From positions 2,527,001 through 2,591,000 of the forward strand of contig JAWHQI010000257.1 of the NCBI GenBank assembly GCA_033032865.1: DNA of 64,000 nucleotides, in the 5' to 3' direction. The position numbers and the translations under genes are program-made. Positions 33,049-45,100 of the stretch are shown here, piece after piece; within the stretch, counting starts at the first letter, position 1, and each line of letters opens with the position of its first letter. The stretch comes from Dactylorhiza incarnata (taxonomy: Eukaryota > Streptophyta > Magnoliopsida > Asparagales > Orchidaceae). A model generated the notes under the pieces. That model worked only from the letters and a program-made list of their open reading frames with translations. It was not told the DNA's origin and ran no database searches.

Positions 33049-33092
33049 TATATGTATATACACACATATATGTATATACACACACATATATG

Positions 33093-33150
<58 letters not shown>

Positions 33151-36100
33151 CACACACACACACGAGTGCCCGACACGGGGCTCCGCTCCTACGGCCAAGC
33201 GCGACAGTACTGGCCGGTGACGGTGGGCTTCGCCCGCCCCCTGCGGGCTACACCCGTGCTTCGCCTGCCCTCGACGTTCATAAATAATATTAGTACATAT
33301 AAAAAGTTAATTTTAACTTAATGTAAATCAAAAAATTAATTTTAACTTAATTTAATTAATATTAGTACATATAAAAATTGTGCCTACAATATAACGTGAA
33401 AGTGTTCATGGCTTGATGGATAAGGCGCATGACTGTAAATGTGGTGGTCGGTGGATCAAATCTCACCTGGCGCGCCTAATTTTTTTTTATTTTAATTTAT
33501 TAAAATCTTGCTCAAATTTAGTCCCACATCGTCCCTAGTAGGTTTAGGAGACCTATGAAAATGGAGAGAGAGAGAGCGGTTTGATCCGACGGCTGATGAA
33601 ATATCATGCCAGATTCGACGGCTGTAATCATTTCAATGGATTTAAAATTCATGGCTTTGATAATTCTTTATATATGGTAAAGATACACCGGAGATAGAAA
33701 TACAAATAAAATTAATTGACAGCTCGTCCAAACAAAAAGTAATTAAAAAATGCAATCGAAGATAGAAATACAAATAAAAAAAATCATAACAACCGTCTAA
33801 CTTCAGGTTTACACCGGAAATATGCCACAATTGTCGCTTGGAGTGTTTTCCACATGAAAATGACGCCATTACATCCACGTGTGGTCTCAGTGTCTCTCGG
33901 TGCCCTAAAAATGTCCAAAGATGATCTCACTATGTACCACACAAAAACAAATCTAATGTTTAAAATAAAAACAAAATTCATAAAGAACATCAAATACAAA
34001 GAGAAGTTCTGCAAAGAAGAATTGCGAACAGATAATAAGATGAGATAATTAATAAGAATGCAAGGACTCCAAAATTTTTAACAACTCTCCTTGAAGGCTA
34101 ACTTCAAGTTCATCTATCGGGTTTAAACATAGTTCAAAAATAATTTAATAGGTGTAATTGGGGCACCATACTTATGACTTACAATGAAAGAAAAACGAAC
34201 AAATATTGAGCAATTTTACAGAGAAATATAGCAATTTTGAATATTAGCAATTTTAAAGAGAAATATAGCAAAAGCACACCTTCAATGAGCGTGAATGTTT
34301 TATAATCAAGCATCTCCTAATAATTTGCACCTGCGAATGAGGATGAAGGTGAATGCTTCATAATCAAGCACCTCCTAAATTTTGCACCTGCAAATGAAGT
34401 TGAATGTTTCATAATCAGGCACTATCATAGTTTTAATAACTGTTTTAGTAGTGAAGATTAGCGTGCCAAAAAACATGGAGAGTTATGAAGGCGTGTGGAG
34501 CCGGGAAAGCCCGGCTTGTCTGAATCTTTGAACAGAAAAAAGTTTTAGCAATTAAGGTGCAAATCAAGCTACAATGTGTAGTTTCTCACCCTATAAACTT
34601 TGACGTTCTCTTGCGGCAAAAAAACATGCAACAAATGCTTACATAAAAATTGTAATATCCTGTGATAGTAATAAATGAACAAAACATGCAACAAATGCTT
34701 ACCTCATTGATGAAAGGCTCAGAAACTCTGTACACATGGCTATATAACTTCTTCCTTGTCCATGGATCCATTCCTGCTTATGAATAGAGAAATAAACTAT
34801 ATGAGAGACTTTGATGTTCATTTAAAGATATCAGCAGGCTTTCCATTGGATTGGGCTTAGTTGACCTCCAAGAGCAAAAATATCAGCACGCTTTCCATTG
34901 GATTAGGTATTGTTGACCTCCAAGAGCAAAGATATCAGCAGGCTTTCAACTTCGTTGAGAACATCTAAGCGTATATAAGGTGGGTTGATGATCTAGATGG
35001 GGAATGAGAAGAGGAGGGAACAGAACTGCAGAGGAACTGTGAAGAGTGATAGCCAAGATGGGGGAAAGCTTGGAGAATTTAAAGCTATGCATAATACACT
35101 ACCTGCATTTAAAATGTAAAGCTTATTTTTTCTATTATTCATCCATGCAAACAAATCCGAGAATTTAGTTAGAATATCATTTGAAGCAAAGCAGAGAAAT
35201 ACATTCCATTGAGGTTGCTTACAATATAATTTTTGAGAAATTCATCAGCATGAGACCATAGAAATTGCTCATTCTTCGGTGAATTTATTAAAATTGAGCT
35301 ATTTAAATCCTTAATTTGAGTATAAAAATGATGTACTTCAATCCAAACAAAGGGAAGAAATTTTGGTATCAATGAATACTGAAAACCATCCAGATCATAA
35401 GCTCATTGAAGGCTCAAAATTCCCTATTCAAATGGTTGAAAATGCTGTGAAGAAATATGTTCCTTAAAAGAAAATAATCAATGCCCTGATTATTGAAACA
35501 TAAATCCATTGTGTAAGTCACGAAAGCCAAATTTTGGCAAAAATGACATAGCAGTTCACCTACAATCGAACTAAAAAACATTAAATTATAAGAAACTGTA
35601 AAAAATGATTAGAAAGGAGAATGATCATTTGCTGGAGATGGAAAGCTCGGAAAAAATCACTCTCAAAACCCGTATCTTGATCCTTTTTGTTGTGCACTCA
35701 AAGAGCAAATCGGATGAGCAAACCCTACAAAGGTTAAGGTTGTAGATGTCGGATATCGGAGACACGTCGGTTTAAGTTTTTCATGTCGGTTTTAATATGT
35801 CGGGGGATATATCGGGTTTTAATATTTAATTATTTATGTGTAATTATATATAGATTTAATCATTTTTTTTTATTTATATATATTAATATGTTAATAATTT
35901 GATATTTATTGAAATCCAAAATTTATCAAACTAATATAAACATTTTATACTACAAAAGTAATAATGGTATAATGCGTGAAATAAAGTAAGAGGAAGCATA
36001 AAGTCAGAAAATTTTCGATGCCAATGGAAGATAAGGGAACCTTTAGTCCATAATTCAAAGATCATGCATGATTGAAGACGATGACAGACTAGAGAAAGGA

Positions 36101-39100
36101 AGAAAGCCAGAGGAAGGGCAAAAAACAACCTAAACAATGAAACAATTTTGGTTTATTGTCTATTAGACCATAAACACTAATTAAAATAAATTGAAAAAAA
36201 ATCAGTCGATAAAATGTCGGGATATATCAGCCGATATATCGACGAATATATCGGTCAATAACAGATATATTGGAGGATATATTCCAAAATGATATTTTGC
36301 AAAATAATATCGGAAACGTGTCGTTTTGTCCATGAAACCTTTATGTCGTCCGACATGTCGGCCATGTCGGAGGATATCCACAACACTGACAAAGGTACAT
36401 GATGGAAAACTGAGATTGAATCACTTGCATCAAGAAATGTTGAAGAACAGAGATTGAAGATATTTCAAAATGTGTAGCATGTTCTCTCTGTTAATAATTT
36501 ATTGAAAGAATAACTATAAGATCATAAAACATAAGTCGGAAAAGTTTTGTTTCTTTTTTAGTATAAATTTCAGAAGTCTAAAAAAATCTGTGAATAAATT
36601 TGAGTGCGGGGCTCACATTTTATCATCTAAGAAACATTTTATCAGCTTTTATTTGAAACGGCATGGGGGTGGGAGTCGTGGAGCTAATAAAATGGAGATG
36701 ATTATCAAATAAAATGGAGATGATTCCTCAAATAAAAGCTTGGAGGAAATACTAAAAAGTGAGAAACTAAAAAACAAACTAGATAACAACAAACCAAATA
36801 TGCAATGATTCTAATATAAAAAATAAAATTAAGAAAGCAGGCAAAACTCACATTTTATCAGCATTCCAATTGGTCTTGGAGATGATTCCTCCTGAAACAA
36901 TATCAAAAGATCCAATCCTTCTTCCTCCCTCCATTTTCTCAAACGAACCCTGCAGGCCCATCAAAAAGACAACTTACCTCAAATCAAACACTGCAAATAA
37001 CAACAACTCCCTTTTCCTGCCTCCCTAAAGATCCTCCTCCTCGTCCGCAAACTATAATAAAAAATCAAAAACCAGAGACTCAAACTCAAACATCCATTTT
37101 TAGCAGAAGAAATAAAGAAAGAGGAAATCCTTGAGATCTGGAGAAGAGCAAGGCAACAGGAGGAAATCCTAGAAGAAATAAAGAAAGAGGAAAGAAATCG
37201 TAAACGGGAGGAAGGGTGTTCTGACGACTTACGGGCGAGAATAGGCGAGCTTATCTTGAGTGGCCGACGGGATGAGCATAAGTGTACAGCTAGCCTGGAG
37301 AAGCTCTGTTTTTTTCTCACCTCTGTGGAGACTCCCGGTGGAAGTCGCGAGAGACGGCGAAGGCGGAATGATGGCCTGGTTTGTATAAGGAGCAGCAAAA
37401 AACGAAGAGTCTAAGCCGCTCGGGATTGTGTGAGGATAGGCGAGGTAGGGCTGCACTTATTTACGATGGATTAGATGAGAAATGAACGCTCAAGATCAAT
37501 TCCATGTCTTTTTTAGCTTGCCCAATTACCTTGCCATGATATTTCTTTATAATATAGTGTGTGTATATATATATATATATATCTATAACTACTATATACA
37601 AGAAGTTGCCTTTGGTGCAACATTCAAAATTGCCAAATATAGCCCCATTCTTTTACTCCAATGACTTAACATATATTACGAAAAAATGGAAATTCATAAA
37701 ATATAATGATTATTTATGTAATTACACTATATCCCTATAATAAAAATAATGATGGAAATTCATAAAATCCAAAAGCTGTTTAGTAGACTTCCTACGCCTA
37801 TTGTGATAGGTAATCATTAGACCTCCTATACCTACTTTAAAGTGATTTTTTGTTAAAATATAAATGTTAAAAAAAACAATTATAAAATATTAATTAAAAT
37901 TTTTGTGCGGTCATTTTGAGTACTCATATGTATATGTTGTGGGCGCAAGGGCGGGCGAAGCCTGCCGTCGCCGGCCGGGTACTATCGCGCTTGGCAGTAG
38001 GGGCGGAGCCCCGTGCCTGTCACTCGTGTGTGTATATATATATATCTATACTAATATATAAAGAAATCCTCTTATCGGTGTAATGCCTAGCCAATTAATA
38101 TCGACCGTTCGATAAGGAGAGAGAAAGAGAAAGGGAGAGAGGGGAGAGAGAGCGGGGCCCACAATTAAGAGGGAGAGGGAGGAGAAAGTGTGCGGCATCT
38201 TTGAATTGGAGAGAGAAAGAGAGAGAAGTAAATAAGGAGAGAGGAAGAGAGAGGGAGAGAGGGGAGAGAGGGAGTGGGGCCCACAATTAAGAGAGAGAGA
38301 GGGAGGAGAAAGAGGGTGGCAGAATTGGAGAGAGAAATAGAGAGAGAAATAGAGAGAGAGAAATGGAAAAAAATACAAAATATTGTATAAAATCTAAATA
38401 TTTTAAAAATAAAATACATAATGTTTTATTTTTTAAAATTTATAAAAATAAATGAAAAAAAGAAAAAAAAATTAAATATAACTGGGTGCGTGCCCGGGGC
38501 GGACATGGTACTATCGCTCGGGGCACGGGGGGCTCCCCGTGCACTGTCACTCGTATATATATATATATATGTAAATTATTGGGTGATTGAGATGGAAGTG
38601 CGTCATTTCACTTTGTCTGCTCTAATATCATGTTGGTGGTTGAGATTCCCAATGTTGAATCTTGTAACTTCAGATGTTACCGTTTCAAGTGCCATATTTT
38701 CGAACGATGCTCTTTTAGGAAGTCATGATTCTTTATTTTGTTGTCACTCGTGAGGGAGGTGGACTATGTAAAAGTACCATTATAACAATTAAAAAAAATG
38801 TTAACTCCAGAACTTGGAGAGTGGAAGGAAGAGTATCACTTGGATCAAGAAGGACCTCAATTTGTTCAATAGACTTGATTGACTGTCTGGAAGTCTGCAC
38901 ATACTTATACACATGCGCCTGGTGAGCAGAGCCACAACAACCTTGTATTCACCATTAATTACATTTGCGTCTTTATGTATCCGCAACGTGGAATCTTTTT
39001 TTTTACAACAAAACAAACTTAAAAGGGTTGAAATTATCCTTATCATCAAACCCTAAAATATGGATGCTTATCTTTTATTACATATAAATATTAAACAAAG

Positions 39101-42100
39101 TAGGAATCTGTTAGGAGAAAGCTAGGGAGAAGAAGACTAGGGAGAGAACTAAAGAGAAATTAGGGTTAGAGAGGAGGGAAAGTAATACCTTGATTGTTTA
39201 TCCATGCCTCCAAGAGAGAGCCCCGGGTATAAATATACCCGGGCCCAAGAGGGGCCAGCCGACCCCTCCCACGGGGCTGAACCGGTGTGGTTCAGCCCCA
39301 GTCCGCCGGAATTAGAGAGTGAGGGCTGAACCGGATGGTTCAGCCCCACTGCCGCCTGTCTTCGCCTTTCACCGTCGAGCGTATGTACGCCCAAAGAACT
39401 GTGTCATGTTCGGGGGCGTAACATTCCCCTCCCCATCAAGAACCAACTTGTCCCCAATGTGGTAGTCCGGGTAGAGCTCCCTGAATTCCAACAGATCAAC
39501 CCAAGTATTGTGTGCTCCTGACATGTGTTTCCATTTGACAAGGAGCTTCGGTAAGTACTCGGTGCCCCGCTGTTTCCATTTGAGCATCAAGATCTCCTCG
39601 GGTATCGGTCGCAGCTCGCCTGATACTGTTGCTTCGGGAAGGAAAGGGCTGGCCTGAATTGTGTCTCTTATCTTTGGTTTAAGTAAGGACACATGGAATG
39701 CCGAATGAATACGCGGCCCCTCAGGAAGAGCTAAGGCGTAGGCGACAGGACCCACACGGCGGACAATACGAAAGGGCCCATAGTAGCGAGGAGCCAGTTT
39801 CTGGTTCGTCCTGCGGCCTACGGACACTTGCCGGTAAGGTCAGAGTTTGAGGAAGACTTCATCGCCGACTGCGAACTCCCGTTCCTTGCGATGTTTGTCT
39901 GCTTGGGCCTTCATGCGATCTTGTGCGGTACAGAGATTCTCACGCAAAGTGGTGATAGTTCGGTCCCGATCGCGGAGCGTTTGATCCACGACCGGTAATG
40001 CTGTGCTGCCCGGTTCATAGCTGCTCAAGGAGGGAGGAGGACGAGCATAAACGACCTCGAACGGGGTCAGTTTGCTGGCGGAATGGTATGAGGTGTTGTA
40101 GCAATATTCGGCCCAGTGGAGCCAACTGGTCCATGTCCGCGGCTCGTCCATCACAAAGCAGCGAAGGTATGTTTCCACCCCCCGATTGAGAACCTCTGTC
40201 TGGCCATCCGTCTGGGGGTGATTCGCCGTGCTGAAGTGCATGCAAGTCCCCTGTAATCGAAATAGTTCCCGCCAGAATTTGCCCACAAATGTCGGATCCC
40301 GGTCGGAGATGATGGCGCGCGGTATGCCGTGGAGTCGGACATTTTCTCGAACAAAGAGATCGGCGACGGACTCGCCAGTGTACGGATGGCTCAAAGCCAA
40401 GAAATGTCCATATTTGGAGAGCTTGTCGACCACAACCAATATAACTGTCTTGCCCTGAGACTTGGGCAACCCGTCGATGAAATCCATGGACACTGTCTCC
40501 CAAATGTGGTGGGGGATCTCCAGAGGTGTAAGTAGGCCGGCTGGAGAGGTTGTCTCGTACTTCTGACGCTGGCATGTCTCACACTGCTGCACAAACTGTT
40601 GGACGTCGCGCCGTAATCCTGTCCAAAACACGTTCGCCCGGGCCCGTTGAAGAGTTCGGAGAATGCCCGCATTACCGCCGGCCGGGGATGAGTGGAACTC
40701 GTGCATCATAACTGTCTTCCAAGAAGAATTTGGTGGAACGACCACTCGGTTCAGATAATACAGTCTGTCATTCAGCAGCTGGTAGCCCGGGGTAGTGGTC
40801 TCCCCCCGTCGAATAGCCTCAACAATGACCTGCAGTGCGGGGTCCCGCACGATCTCCTCCTGAATATCATCTAACGAGTCGAGTAGGGGACTCGAAAGTT
40901 GGGCGAGGGAGCTCGCCGTAAGCGGGATAAGGCGTCAGCAACCACGTTCTCTTTTTCCTGCCTGTAAAGAATCTCATAATCATATCCCAACAGTTTCATC
41001 ACCCATTTCTGCTGAAGCGGGGAGGAGACCTGCTGTTCCAAGAAGTGCTTCAAGCTTTGATGGTCAGTACGGATTTTGAAATGTCGCCCCAACAAATAAG
41101 GCCGCCACATAGACACCGCATGAATGATTGCCAGCATCTCCTTCTCGTACGTGGAAATCCCCAGAGTACGGGGGGCCAATGCCTTGCTGTAAAAGGCTAG
41201 TGGCCTGTCCTCTTGCATCAACACCGCGCCGATGCCCACACTGGACGCGTCGGTTTCCAGCACAAACTCCTTGTTGAAATCAGGAAGCGCGAGAGCCAGC
41301 GTGGTCGTCATGGCCACCTTAAGGGCCTGGAATGCCGCTTCCGCCTCATCCGGCCTCTGGAAAGCGTCCTTCTGTAATAATTGAGTCAGCGGGCGAGCGA
41401 TCTTGCCATAATCCTTGACAAATCGCCTGTAATATTCGGTAAGTCCCAGGAAGCCCCGTAATGCTCGGACCGTGTGAGGACGAGGTCATGATAACATGCT
41501 CTTGATCTTCTTGGGGTCAACTTTGACGCCGCTAGCAGAGACCAAATGTACCAGGTACTCCACTTCCTCTTGCCCGAACGAACACTTAGACTGCTTGGCG
41601 TAGAGCTGATGTTGGCGGAGGATGGTGAAAACGTGCTCGACATGGGCCAAGTGCTCCTCCCAACTGGTACTATAGATGAGGATATCATAAAAAAAAATCA
41701 GCACTGATCGGCGGAGCAGTGGGCGAAATATCTCGTTCATTATGGCTTGGAATGTGGACGGGGCGTGGTGAGCCCGAATGACATCACCAGGAACTCATAG
41801 TGTCCATCATGTGTACGGAAAGCTGTCTTGTATATGTCCTCCTCGCACATCCGAATCTGATGGTAGCCCGACCGAAGGTCGAGCTTGGTAAAGAGGCGAG
41901 CGCCGTGCTGTTCGTCTAACGGTTCTTCTATCAGAGGGATGAGGAACTTATCCTTAATAGTTGAGCTGTTCAGGCCGCTGTAATCCACACCAAATCGCCA
42001 CGTCCCGTCCTTCTTCTTGACCAGAATGATGAGAGACAAAAAGGAACTAGTACTGGGGCGGATGAATCCGGCAGTAAGCATCTCCCTGACGTTGCGCTCT

Positions 42101-45100
42101 ATCTCGGTCTTCTGGATGTATGGGTAGCGGTACGGTCGGATGTTGGTGGGTTCCACGCCCGTCTTGAGTTGAATCTGATGATCTCTGAACCGCGGTGGTG
42201 GAAGTGCGCGGGGTGTCTGAAAAATATCGACATACTGGGCCAGAAGCGCCTGCATCTGAACTGGTACAACTGGAGGAGCGGCAGGGGTCGGTGTAACCTC
42301 CATAATCACTGCCATCGTGCTGCCCTGACTCTCTAGTCGTTCCAAACTCCGAAGGAATGTTTCCTTCATCGTTGCGGATTTTAGGCCACCCAGACAGTAC
42401 TGCTTCCCATGCTGTAGGAACTCCATCGTCATCTGGTCCCAGTCAAAGGTAACTCTTCTCAGTTGCTGCAACCACTGAACCCCAAGCACCATGTCGGAGC
42501 CTCGGATAGGTAGAAGATAGACGCCCGTGCGCCCTGAGTACCCCTGTATCCGTAGCTCCTCCCCCTTCATAACTCCTTCACACTTAAGTTTGCTCTCATC
42601 TGCCACCATAACATGAAAGGCCACATGCTCCACCCGATGTGCCACATCGGGGTGGATGAAGTTTTGGGTGCTCCCACTGTCCACCAAAATCGTCTTTTTC
42701 TCCTGAATAATCTTCCCCGCAATCCGCATGGTGAGGGGGGCGCTGCATCCTTCCATCACCTGTAGGGATACACCAAACTCTGTCAAATCCAAGTCCCCCT
42801 CCAACTCTGACTCATGGGAATGCTCGTCCCCCACATCCTCATGTAGCATATAAACCTGTATCTTCTGACAGGTGTGCCCGGGTGTAAACTTTTTGTCGCA
42901 GTTGAAGCAAGTCCTTTCTCCTTCCGCGCCTGCATCTCGGCGCATGATAATCGTGTCACCGTCGGTTTGCCGACCGCCGGCTGCTCCCTCCTGACGGTCG
43001 TTGGTGTAGTCGTGGGCCTCCCCATGGTGCGGCCTCGCTGCCTGTTGAAGCACTCCTCTTGAATGCGGGCCAAGCTAATGACATGGTTCAGACTGCGGGG
43101 CATATAGGCGTGAACCTCATCACGTAAGTGGTCCTTTTGTCCCGATACAAAGCAGTTGATCAACGTCTTCTCCTCCCAGTGTACTCGATTCGCCACTTTT
43201 TCGAACTCCGTCCGATACTCCATCACTGTTCCCTTCTGACGCAACTTTTGCAGGAGGGCCTCAAAATCCTCGTACTCCAGGGGCCCAAATCTGGCGGTGA
43301 AGCCTTCCACAAAATCAGCTCAGGGCACATAGTCCTTGCCCCTCAGGAACCACTGCGTCCATTGAAATGTGTCATCCTCCAAGTGGAAAGATGCTAGCTG
43401 CATCCATTGGCTTTCCGGAACCTCTTGATAACTGAAAAAAGCTCGGCCTTCTGCACCCACTCTAAAACGTCCCCTCCGTTGAACCTTGGAAAATTCATGC
43501 GCGTCAACTTCGGAGGCATGTATGCTCGCGGAGCTGCTTGCCCTTGCCAACCTGGGCCTTTCCTATTCCATGCCGGTCGCCTCGACTCCATAGGGCCGAT
43601 GTTTGCGCCCGGGTAGCTTTAATGTGGCTGGCCCAGGTAGCCTTGATATGGCTGGCCGCCCCAAGGAGCGCCGATTCCATAGCCCCCTGGAGGACCGACG
43701 CCACGCGGCTGGGGTAAAAAGATCCCCCACACCTCCTGCTGACATGCCTGGAGTCCGTCCGACTCCTCCCCGCTCGCCTCCGAATCGCGCACATGGTGGG
43801 CGTCTCATACCGAGGTCCTCCGCCCCAATCTGGACGGATTCGGCCCCAGGTGAAGCCTCGCGGATTCCCCATCCCGCTGCCTGCGCTGCCTCCAGATCCG
43901 CTGGAACCCGCCATTACGCGCCGGATCAGTCGATTCGGCCATTTCTCCCGCTTGCGGGGCCGGATGTTGCGGTGCGTAGGTCCTCCACCCCAATCTGGAC
44001 GGATTCGGCCCCAGGTGAAGCCCCGCGGATTCCCCATCCCGCTGCCTGCGCTGCCTCCAGATCCGCTGGAACCCGCCATTACGCGCCGGATCAGTCGATT
44101 CGGCCATTTCTCCCGCTTGCGGGGCCGGATGTTGCGGTGCGTAGGTATCGGCAGCCGGGTTTTGCAAACCGCCGGCCTCTTCATGCACCGTTGCCTTCCC
44201 TTTTAGATTTTGCGATAACAAGGCCTTGAGTTCTTCCACACGGGCGTCGATCCGTTTTTCCAGCCGTTGCGTGGACGCCCTCATCTCTTCCTCGATGGCG
44301 GCAACCGAATCCGTCAATCCGACGTATTTTTCCTCTAGGGTTTCCAATCGGTTGATCTCTTCTTGCGAGCGGGTGTTCACCATGGCCGTAAGACGAATGC
44401 TTTGATACCAAATGTTAGGAGAAAGCTAGGGAGAAGAAGACTAGAGAGAGAACTAAAGAGAACTTAAGGTTAGAGAGGAGGGAAAGTAATACCTTGATTG
44501 TTTATCCATGCCTCCAAGAGAGAGAGCCCCGGGTATAAATATACCTGGGCCCAAGAACCGCTAGCCGATTTTGCAAACCGCCGACCGGCCCTTCCCACGG
44601 GGTTGAACCGGTGTGGTTCAACCCTAGTCCTCCAGAATTAGAGAGTGGGGGCTGAACCGGATGGTTCAGCCCCACTGTCGCCTGTTTTCGCCTTTCACTG
44701 TCGAGCGTATGTATACCCAAAGAACTGTATCATGTTCGGGGGCGTAACAGAATCTCAGTCAAAATAAAAGAAACCTTTAGAAAAATCTAAAAATCTATTT
44801 GAATTTGGCTCCTTTGTGGTCCAGTTTGACTTCTTGTGATTTGCGAGGAGATTTTTGACTTACAAAGTTGATTTGGCTAGATGGTCGTACTGCATTATTC
44901 CCCAGAGGTGCAAAAAACTCTTCTTCAGAGAGTTAACATTAATGCAATCTTTCAAGAGTGTAATTTCACATTTTTGGAATTCTTCTATTGTCAACTATAT
45001 TTCAACAGGAATTGTCTTTCCATTCGATGAAGAGAGAGAAAATACATAAAAAATATTTTTTTGAAATAATTTAATAAGGCCCTTGTTTTTATGAGATTTT

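Larger units (their letters stand above)
39109..44749 (-). mobile_element. Full-length Ty3/Gypsy chromovirus-like element, mutated (TSD GAATC)
   Basis: LTRs 39109-39423 and 44413-44749 (TGTTAGGAG...GGCGTAACA) are bounded by GAATC on both sides (39104-39108 and 44750-44754). The primer site TTGGTATCAAAGC adjoins the right LTR and a polypurine tract (GGGGAGGGGAA) the left one. Gag, protease, RT, RNase H, integrase and a chromodomain-like tail follow in minus-strand order. Stops and frameshifts break every long ORF. It lies antisense in RadA intron 2. Confidence 0.95.

Noticed and set aside
32579..33321. ORFs of 118-194 codons rich in Tyr, Ile, Cys, Val or His
   Set aside because: They are translations of TA/CA microsatellites in several frames at once.
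34586..34771. Minus-strand exon-like stretch ending at a GTAAGC donor
   Set aside because: The translation matches no family I know and no partner exon is seen; left unannotated as a gene.
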